Part shown: positions 58,337-64,000 of the stretch, piece after piece
Layout of the letters: each line of letters starts with the position of its first letter
Numbering within the stretch: the stretch's first letter is position 1
Source of the DNA: DASUAS01 sp963750045
GTDB taxonomy: Bacteria; Actinomycetota; Acidimicrobiia; IMCC26256; DASPTH01
Direction: 5' to 3'
Assembly: GCA_963750045.1 (NCBI GenBank)
Contig: CAVVPD010000009.1
Coordinates: 186,001 to 250,000, forward strand
Length of the DNA stretch: 64,000 nt
Notes under the pieces: model-generated
What the model saw: the letters and a program-made list of their open reading frames with translations, nothing else
The model's database searches: none
Told to the model about the DNA's origin: nothing
Translations under genes and position numbers: made by a program

Positions 58337-58978
58337 GTGACGGTTCCCCGTGTGTGGGCCGTGATCGTCGCTGCGGGATGGGGCGAACGATTCGGCGGCC
58401 CGAAGCAATTCTCGGAACTCGGCGGCGCGCGCCTCGTCGACCACGCGATCGCCACCGCGTCGGAAGCGTGCGATGCCGTGGTGCTCGTCGTCCCCGACAC
58501 CGACGACTGGCAGGGCGCCGAGGTGGCGGCGCTCGCGGCCGGCGGCGCCTCTCGGGCCGAGTCGGTCCGGGCGGGCCTGGCCGGCGTGCCCCGGACCGCC
58601 GAGGTGGTGGTGGTGCACGACGCGGCGCGTCCGCTCGCGACGGCCGATCTGTTCCGCGAGGTGATCGCGGCAGTGCGCGCCGGTGCCGACGGCGCGGTCC
58701 CCGGGCTCGCGGTGGCCGACACCCTCAAGCGGGTCGACGACGTGCGGGTGACCGCGACCGTGGACCGGGTCGGCCTCGTCGCGGTGCAGACCCCGCAGGC
58801 GTTCGCCGCCGACGTGCTGCGCGCCGCGCACGCCAGCGCGGCGGAGGCGACCGACGACGCCGCACTGGTCGAGGCGATCGGGGGCAAGGTGGTCGTGGTC
58901 CCCGGCGATCCGCGCAACCTGAAGATCACCGGCCCCGCCGATCTGATGATCGCGGCCGCGTTGCTCGAGGCGTCGTGA
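58337..58978 (+). CDS. ispD: 2-C-methyl-D-erythritol 4-phosphate cytidylyltransferase
   Basis: A 213-residue MEP-pathway enzyme. The CTP-binding loop is VAAGWGERFGGPKQF, VVVHDAARPL holds the metal aspartate, and VQTPQAF is the family signature. GTG 58337 lies 13 bp after carD. Its stop overlaps the ispF GTG (GTGA). Confidence 0.93.
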   Translation: MTVPRVWAVIVAAGWGERFGGPKQFSELGGARLVDHAIATASEACDAVVLVVPDTDDWQGAEVAALAAGGASRAESVRAGLAGVPRTAEVVVVHDAARPLATADLFREVIAAVRAGADGAVPGLAVADTLKRVDDVRVTATVDRVGLVAVQTPQAFAADVLRAAHASAAEATDDAALVEAIGGKVVVVPGDPRNLKITGPADLMIAAALLEAS

Positions 58979-59454
58979 TCCGCGTCGGGATGGGCTACGA
59001 CGTCCACCCGTTCGTCACCGACACGCGCGACGACCGCCCGCTCGTGCTGGCCGGAGTCGTCCTGGACGGTCCCGGGCTCGACGGGCACTCCGACGCCGAT
59101 GCGGTGTGCCACGCGGTGGCCGACGCGCTGCTCGGTCCGGCCGGCCTGCCCGACCTGGGCACGCTGTTCCCCGCGTCCGACGACCGCTACCGCGGCGCGT
59201 CGTCGGTGGAGCTCCTGCGCGACGTCGTCGGTCGCGTTGACGCGGTCGGCTGGACCGTCGGCAACGTCGACGTGGTGATCGCCGCCGAGGAGCCGCGACT
59301 CGCGCCGCACCTCGAAGCCATGGTCGTCAACCTCACCCAGATCCTCGGGGGCGCCTTCGTCTCGGTGACGCCCAAACGCGGCGAGGGCATCGGCGCGGTC
59401 GGCCGGTCCGAGGGGATCGCATGCTGGGCGGTCGCGCTGCTCGAATCGGGCTGA
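58975..59454 (+). CDS. ispF: 2-C-methyl-D-erythritol 2,4-cyclodiphosphate synthase
   Basis: A 159-residue trimeric zinc enzyme of the MEP pathway. GYDVHPF supplies two zinc ligands, LDGHSDADAVCHAVADALLG the third and the surrounding substrate loop, and IGAVGRSEGIACWAVALL the C-terminal site. It overlaps ispD by four bases. Confidence 0.95.
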   Translation: MIRVGMGYDVHPFVTDTRDDRPLVLAGVVLDGPGLDGHSDADAVCHAVADALLGPAGLPDLGTLFPASDDRYRGASSVELLRDVVGRVDAVGWTVGNVDVVIAAEEPRLAPHLEAMVVNLTQILGGAFVSVTPKRGEGIGAVGRSEGIACWAVALLESG

Positions 59455-59533
59455 CCTCCGTGGAAGGGGTCGCACGTCGACCTCCGCGAAAGGGCCCGAG
59501 GGCGATGTGGTCGCCGGGTACCCTCGGTGCGCC

Positions 59534-60901
59534 ATGGTCCGGATCCGCGACACTCTCCTGCGTGACACCGTCGAACTGACGACGCGCGACCCGGGCCGTC
59601 TCGCGATGTACGTGTGCGGGCCGACCGTCTACGACGTGCCCCACGTCGGGCACGCCCGCACGGCGGTCGTGTTCGACGTGATCCGGCGCTACCTCGAGTG
59701 GACCGGTCTCGACGTGACCTACGTGAGCAACGTGACCGACGTCGAGGACAAGATCATCGCCCGGGCGGCCGCGCGCGACACCACCGAGTCCAACCTGGCC
59801 CGCGAGTTCGAAGACGTCTACTTCGAGCAGCTCGAACGACTCGGCGTCCGACGGGCCGACCACACGCCCCACGCGACCGAGTACATCGAAGGAATGCTCG
59901 AGCTGATCGGTGAGCTCGTCGACCGTGGCCACGCCTATGTCGTCGACGGCCAGGGCGTGTACTTCGACGTCGACACGTTCCCGGGCTACGGCGCCCTTCC
60001 ACACCGTACGCTCGAGGAGCTGCGGGAGTCGGCCGGCGCGCGGGTCGAGGTCGACGACGCCAAGCACAGCCCGATGGACTTCGCGTTGTGGAAGGCGGCG
60101 AAACCGGGCGAGCCGCAGTGGGATTCGCCGTGGGGCCCCGGTCGGCCGGGTTGGCACATCGAGTGCTCTGCCATGTCGCTCGACCTGCTGGGCGAAGGGT
60201 TCGACCTCCACGGCGGCGGCGACGACCTGGCGTTCCCGCACCACGAGAACGAACGGGCCCAGGCCGAAGCGGCCGGGCACGGGTTCGCCCGGCACTGGAT
60301 CCACAGCGGCATGGTGCTCGTGGGTGGCGAGAAGATGTCGAAGTCGCTCGGGAACTTCACCACCCTGGCCGATGCGCTCGACGCCCACGGTGCACGCGCC
60401 TTTCGTCTCGCGGTGTTGCAGTCGCACTACCGCCGCCCGATGGACCTCGGTCCCACGGAGCTGGAAGCCGCGGGCAGGGGTGTCGAACGCCTCGAGGCGC
60501 TGGCGCGCGCGGCGGCGACGGCCGGGATGGTGCGGGTGGGTGTGGCGTCCGATGCCGCGATCGTCGACCAGTTCCGCGCCGCGATGGACGACGACTTCAA
60601 CACACCCGGGGCCGTCGCCACGATCTTCGAGGCGGTCCGGGAGGCGAATCGTGCCCTCGACGCCGGTGACCGGGAGCGGGCGACCACGCTGATCGCCACG
60701 GTCGTCGAGCTCACCAACGCGCTGGGGCTCTCGATCGAACCCGTCGCCGACGGTGACGCGGAGATCGACGTGCTGGTGCGCGAACGCGACGACGCCCGTG
60801 CCGCGCGTGACTTCGACCGCGCCGACGCGCTGCGTGCCGACCTCGCGGCACGGGGGATCAAGCTGGAAGACACCCCCGGCGGAACGATCTGGCATCGATG
60901 A
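59534..60901 (+). CDS. cysS: Cysteinyl-tRNA synthetase
   Basis: A 455-residue class I synthetase. The HIGH-type motif is PHVGHAR, KMSKS is in GEKMSKSLG, and zinc ligands are the Cys in YVCGPTVYD, the Cys in HIECSAMS and the His in FPHHENE. The ATG at 59534 fits the family N-terminus (MVRIRDTLLRDTVEL). The short gap after ispF (79 bp) may hold a weak promoter. A MshC homologue would be shorter, so this is CysS. It overlaps rlmB by ATGA. Confidence 0.94.
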   Translation: MVRIRDTLLRDTVELTTRDPGRLAMYVCGPTVYDVPHVGHARTAVVFDVIRRYLEWTGLDVTYVSNVTDVEDKIIARAAARDTTESNLAREFEDVYFEQLERLGVRRADHTPHATEYIEGMLELIGELVDRGHAYVVDGQGVYFDVDTFPGYGALPHRTLEELRESAGARVEVDDAKHSPMDFALWKAAKPGEPQWDSPWGPGRPGWHIECSAMSLDLLGEGFDLHGGGDDLAFPHHENERAQAEAAGHGFARHWIHSGMVLVGGEKMSKSLGNFTTLADALDAHGARAFRLAVLQSHYRRPMDLGPTELEAAGRGVERLEALARAAATAGMVRVGVASDAAIVDQFRAAMDDDFNTPGAVATIFEAVREANRALDAGDRERATTLIATVVELTNALGLSIEPVADGDAEIDVLVRERDDARAARDFDRADALRADLAARGIKLEDTPGGTIWHR

Positions 60902-61696
60902 GCGGTCGCGGGAGCGCTCGGGGAGCCCGTCGCGCGCCGCCCGAAGGCAAGCGTGAGCGGCGCGACCTCGGTCAGCAGGTCGAGGGTCGCCAAGCCGTGC
61001 GCGAGTTGCTCGTGGCCGGGCGGCGCAAGGTCCACGACCTGTGGCTCTCGACCGACGCCGAGGACGCTCCGGTCGTCACCGAGATCGCGAGCCTCGCCGA
61101 GGCGGCAGGCGTGCGGGTGCGCAAGGTGCCCGCCGACCAGATCGAGCGCCGAGCCCGTACCGGCGCGCCGCAGGGAGTCGTCGCGTTCGCGGCCCCGGTG
61201 CCTGCCGCCGATCTCGACGCGCTCCTCGCCGATCCCCGTGCGTTCCTCGTCGCGCTCGACGGCGTGACCGACCCGCAGAACCTCGGCGCGGTCATGCGGA
61301 GCGCGGAGACCGCGGGCGCGACCGGTGTCGTGCTGGCGACGCACCGCGCCGTCGGCCTGACTCCCTCCGTCGCCAAGGCGGCGGCCGGCGCGCTCGAGTA
61401 TCTCCCGGTGACCTTCGTCTCGGGGATCCCCGGCGCGCTCGACCGTGCCAAGCGCGCCGGTGTGTGGTGTGCCGGCCTCGACGCCGGCGGCGACCAGTCG
61501 CTCTACGAGTTGTCCGTGGCCGACGCGCCACTCGTGCTGGTGCTCGGCGCCGAAGGACGCGGTTTGTCGCGGCTCGCACGCCGCGCGCTGCGATGTCGTC
61601 GCCTCGATCCCCATGCACGGCCACATCGCTTCTTTGAACGTGAGCGCCGCCGCCGCAGTGGCGTGCACGGAGATCGCCCGCCGGCGCGCCGAGTGA
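60898..61696 (+). CDS. rlmB: 23S rRNA (guanosine-2'-O-)-methyltransferase RlmB, SpoU family (one frame break)
   Basis: An rRNA methyltransferase of about 265 residues. The N-terminal substrate-binding domain starts VEGRQAVRELL; SpoU motifs are DPQNLGAVMRSAE, LVLGAEGRGLSR and IPMHGHIASLNVSAAAAV, forming the trefoil knot. The frame breaks near 61592 in CGCCGCGCGCTGCG, between motifs 2 and 3. The start overlaps the cysS stop. Confidence 0.9.
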
Positions 61697-61754
61697 CCCC
61701 CGGCTCCCCGACGGGGCGCGAGGCCCTGCGTTGCAGAGTTACGCTTGCGCCTTC

Positions 61755-61827
61755 GCCGGGTTAGCTCAGTTGGCAGAGCACTTCTCTTGTAAAGAAGATG
61801 TCGTCGGTTCGAATCCGACACCCGGCT
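61755..61827 (+). tRNA. tRNA-Thr (anticodon TGT)
   Basis: A cloverleaf with acceptor GCCGGGT/ACCCGGC, D-stem GCTC/GAGC, anticodon stem CTTCT/AGAAG around loop CTTGTAA (anticodon TGT at 61788-61790, reading ACA), variable ATGTC, T-arm GTCGG-TTCGAAT-CCGAC and discriminator T. CCA is not encoded, unlike the other tRNA-Thr in this window. Confidence 0.95.
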
Positions 61828-61840
61828 CGACGCGTGAGGC

Positions 61841-62467
61841 TCACGAGCGACCCGAGTCCAGGTAGATCGACTCGATCGCATCGGGCCACGCGAGGAGTTC
61901 GGCGCTCGTGCCCCCGTGGATGATCCGTCCACGTTGGAGAACGTACGTCCGATCCGCCGTTTGCAGCGCCTGCTGGGTGTGCTGCTCGAAGAGGAGCACA
62001 CCCACCCCCCGGCTGGCCGCCCGTCGCAGGGCAGCCAGGAGCCGCTCGACGACGAGCGGCGCCAGACCGAGCGAGAGCTCGTCGGCGAGCAACAGGCGCG
62101 GCGAGCTCGCCAGTGCCCGCGCGAGCGTGAGGATCTGTTGCTCACCCCCCGAGAGCTGACCGGCACGCCGACGGAGCAGGGGCTCGAGCTCGGGGAACAA
62201 CGCGACGGCCTCGGCCGGGTCGCCGCGACCGAGGCGCAAGTTGGTTGCGGTCGAGAGCTCCGAGAACACCGACCGCTCCTCGGTGACCAGTGCGAGGCCG
62301 TGCCGAGCGCGCCGGTACAGCGGCTCCCGCGCCACCCGCCCGTCGATGCGAACCTCTCCGGCGAGGAGCGGCACCTTGCCGGCCAGCGCATGCAGCGTCG
62401 TGGTCTTCCCCGCGCCGTTGCGTCCGAGCAGCGCGACGATCTCGCCGGGGTGCACGGCGAGGTTCAC
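61841..62467 (-). CDS. livF: ABC transporter ATP-binding protein, LivF-like, N-terminally truncated
   Basis: 208 residues of a branched-chain amino-acid-type ABC ATPase: Walker A GRNGAGKTTT, the signature LSGGEQQ, Walker B LLLADELSLGLAP and the H-loop FEQHT. LivF proteins begin about 20 residues earlier with a first beta strand and the A-loop aromatic; here the frame is closed by a stop just upstream of RDVNLAVHPGE, and the divergent gene begins there. No permease or binding-protein genes are near. It is likely a remnant left by rearrangement, 13 bp from tRNA-Thr. Confidence 0.75.
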   Translation of the reverse strand: MNLAVHPGEIVALLGRNGAGKTTTLHALAGKVPLLAGEVRIDGRVAREPLYRRARHGLALVTEERSVFSELSTATNLRLGRGDPAEAVALFPELEPLLRRRAGQLSGGEQQILTLARALASSPRLLLADELSLGLAPLVVERLLAALRRAASRGVGVLLFEQHTQQALQTADRTYVLQRGRIIHGGTSAELLAWPDAIESIYLDSGRS

Positions 62468-62494
62468 GTCGCGGATTCATACGACCCTGTGCGC

Positions 62495-62932
62495 ATGGAT
62501 CTTGCGCTCTCCGAGCTCGACGTCCGCGAGCGGCAGGTGTTGCGCTTCACGGCGGCGTCCTGCGCCGAGCCGGGTCACCTCCCGTCGGCCGCGGAGATCG
62601 CAGTTGGCGGTGGCATCGGTTCGTTCGCGACGGCGACCCGCGCGTTGCGCGCATTGGAACGGCGAGGTCTGATCGAGCGCGACCCCTCCTATCCTCGCCC
62701 GGCGCGCGTCACGATCGAGTTCCGGGCGTGCCGGCCCGAGCTGGAGCTCGCGCTCACCGAGATCGCAATGCACGAGAGCAGGGGGAATCTCGAGATCCTC
62801 CGGGACGCGCTCCGCTGGGCACCCGACGCCGACGCCATCGGATTTCTCCATCGCGAAGGAGTGGCTCGCGCCACGTTGCTGCGCGCGTACGAGGAAGCGC
62901 GCGGCCGTCTCGGGCCCAGGGCGTCGTGCTGA
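62495..62932 (+). CDS. Small winged-helix DNA-binding protein
   Basis: A 145-residue protein. An N-terminal helix (LDVRERQVLRFTAASC) is followed by LPSAAEIAVGGGIGSFATATRALRALERRGLIERDP, which has the form of a LexA- or MarR-like winged helix. The C-terminal half is helical and unrecognised. A one-base shift near the end would join it to an open 40-codon frame ending at 63048 (VQRLVDDQPGRDPAPLTLPP), so the protein may be longer. The target is unknown. Confidence 0.55.
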   Translation: MDLALSELDVRERQVLRFTAASCAEPGHLPSAAEIAVGGGIGSFATATRALRALERRGLIERDPSYPRPARVTIEFRACRPELELALTEIAMHESRGNLEILRDALRWAPDADAIGFLHREGVARATLLRAYEEARGRLGPRASC

Positions 62933-63150
62933 CAACGGAGGTGCAGCGGCTCGTCGACGATCAGCCCGGACGTGATCCGGCGCCGCTCACGCTCCCGCCG
63001 GCATGGCGGCAGGACCGGGTGCTGAACACGGTCGCGAAGGCTGGCTGAGCGCGGCCACCGCGTGGTGGACTGGGGCGCGGCGCAAGGCGTCGCCCGCCAC
63101 GGTGGGACCGACGCCTCGCCGGTTTCACCCATCTCCGAGGAGCCCAACCC

Positions 63151-64000
63151 ATGAAAGCTGCCGTCCTCACCGCGTACAACGAGCCGATGGTGATCGAGGA
63201 GATCGCCGCGGCGCCGATCGGCCCGCGCGACGTGCTCGTGCACATCGACGCGAGCGGTGTGTGCCATTCCGACTTGAGCATGGCGAACGGAAGCCTGCCG
63301 CTCCCCCCGCCGATCATCCTCGGTCACGAAGGCGCCGGTACGGTGCTCGCCGTCGGCCCTGAGGTCACGCGGGTGGCGAAGGGCGACCGGGTCATCGCGT
63401 CGTTCGTCCCCGCGTGCGGGAACTGCTTCTTCTGCCTGCGCGACCAGTCACAGCTGTGCGAGCAGATGGGCGCTCACTCGATGGTCGGCAAGGGCCTCCG
63501 CGCCGACGGCAGCAACGTCATCGGCATGAGCGGGCTCGGCACGTTCGCCGACGAGATGATCGTCGACGAGATCATGCTCGTGAAAGTGGAGACCGACCTG
63601 CCGGCCGACCAGCTCGCGCTCATCGGATGTGGCATCACGACCGGCGTGGGCGCGGCGCTCAACACCGCCGCGGTGAAGCCCGGTTCGACCGTCACCGTGA
63701 TCGGGTGTGGTGGTGTCGGCCAGTCGGTGCTCCAGGGCGCCAGGATCGCCGGGGCGTCGCGCATCTTCGCGGTCGACCCGGTCGAGATGAAGCGCAAGAC
63801 GGCCGAGCAGTTCGGCGCGACGGACCTCATCGATCCGGGCCAGGGCGACCCGGTCGAGCAGATCCGCGCGTTGACCGGCGGTCGGGGTACGGACTACGCG
63901 TTCGAGGTGATCGGCCTCCCCGAGACGATGGTGCAGGCGTTCCAGATCGCCCGCCGGGGCGGCACCGCGATCATCGTCGGCATGTCGCGCTTCGATGCGC
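63151..64000 (+). CDS. Zinc-dependent alcohol dehydrogenase, N-terminal part
   Basis: A medium-chain dehydrogenase cut by the window end after 283 residues. The catalytic zinc site includes GVCHSD and GHEGAGTV; the structural zinc cluster is CGNCFFCLRDQSQLC; the NAD-binding loop is GCGGVGQSVLQGARIAG with the Asp of AVDP favouring NAD(H). The first residues, MKAAVLTAYNEPMVIEEI, and the length of the loop after the zinc cluster place it with class III-like or NDMA-dependent alcohol dehydrogenases. CGAGGAG precedes the ATG. Confidence 0.9.
   Translation, partial: MKAAVLTAYNEPMVIEEIAAAPIGPRDVLVHIDASGVCHSDLSMANGSLPLPPPIILGHEGAGTVLAVGPEVTRVAKGDRVIASFVPACGNCFFCLRDQSQLCEQMGAHSMVGKGLRADGSNVIGMSGLGTFADEMIVDEIMLVKVETDLPADQLALIGCGITTGVGAALNTAAVKPGSTVTVIGCGGVGQSVLQGARIAGASRIFAVDPVEMKRKTAEQFGATDLIDPGQGDPVEQIRALTGGRGTDYAFEVIGLPETMVQAFQIARRGGTAIIVGMSRFDA

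Overview
The window is GC-rich, densely coding actinobacterial chromosome. Lineage markers seen directly are a LytR-CpsA-Psr protein, CarD, a SigR/RsrA-type sigma and zinc anti-sigma pair, a DUF2342 zincin next to tilS-hpt-ftsH, and DisA next to RadA. The gene order resembles the region of the Mycobacterium tuberculosis chromosome that carries topA, holB, tilS, hpt, ftsH, folE/P/B/K, panC/D, clpC, radA-disA and carD-ispD-ispF-cysS-rlmB, plus the ceoB/ceoC potassium locus. The ammonium, catabolic and membrane genes would fit a free-living member of Acidimicrobiia, but that placement is inference.

Layout. 0-5 kb: the tail of a Tad-pilus-like cluster, a chagasin-type protease inhibitor, a DEAH helicase of the 'secretion neighbourhood' family, an LCP protein and a membrane protein. 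5-9 kb: a potassium module of an OB-fold protein, two TrkA/RCK proteins and a KimA-type transporter. 9-12 kb: a proton-pumping pyrophosphatase and a DedA protein, convergent on a strong shared hairpin. 12-18.3 kb: topA, an MFS exporter, tmk and holB. 18.5-21 kb: a winged-helix regulator, an array of 11-bp repeats, then amt and a PII gene. 21.0-22.2 kb: tRNA-Thr(CGT) and a 1.1-kb scar bounded by a 46-bp perfect copy of the tRNA 3' half, holding two cyclase-family remnants. 22.3-31.6 kb: an accessory catabolic segment (flavoprotein, methyltransferase, OsmC, acetoacetate-decarboxylase-like protein, two amidohydrolases, SDR, acyl-CoA synthetase). 31.7-35.9 kb: a diguanylate cyclase, a double cupredoxin, a cNMP-binding protein and sigR-rsrA. 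35.9-49 kb: one long cofactor block (zincin, tilS, hpt, ftsH, folE-folP, a phosphatase-like protein, folB, folK, a DUF2520 gene, panC, panD, nadB, nadC, coaX). 49-64 kb: a polyprenyl diphosphate synthase, clpC, a lipoprotein, radA, disA, a hydrolase, a CRP-like regulator, carD, ispD, ispF, cysS, rlmB, tRNA-Thr(TGT), a truncated ABC ATPase, a small regulator and the start of a zinc alcohol dehydrogenase.

How the genes connect. DisA (c-di-AMP) and KimA plus RCK proteins (potassium uptake) are linked through c-di-AMP control in other bacteria. SigR/RsrA may control clpC, which has a GGAAC-N19-GTT element upstream. The winged-helix regulator and the 11-bp repeats beside it probably control amt and PII.

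Caution. About 30 single-base frame breaks interrupt well-conserved, mostly essential genes (topA, panC, nadB, nadC, coaX, radA and others), often in alternating CG runs. They look like consensus errors, not real mutations. Genes with such breaks are annotated over their full intended span.
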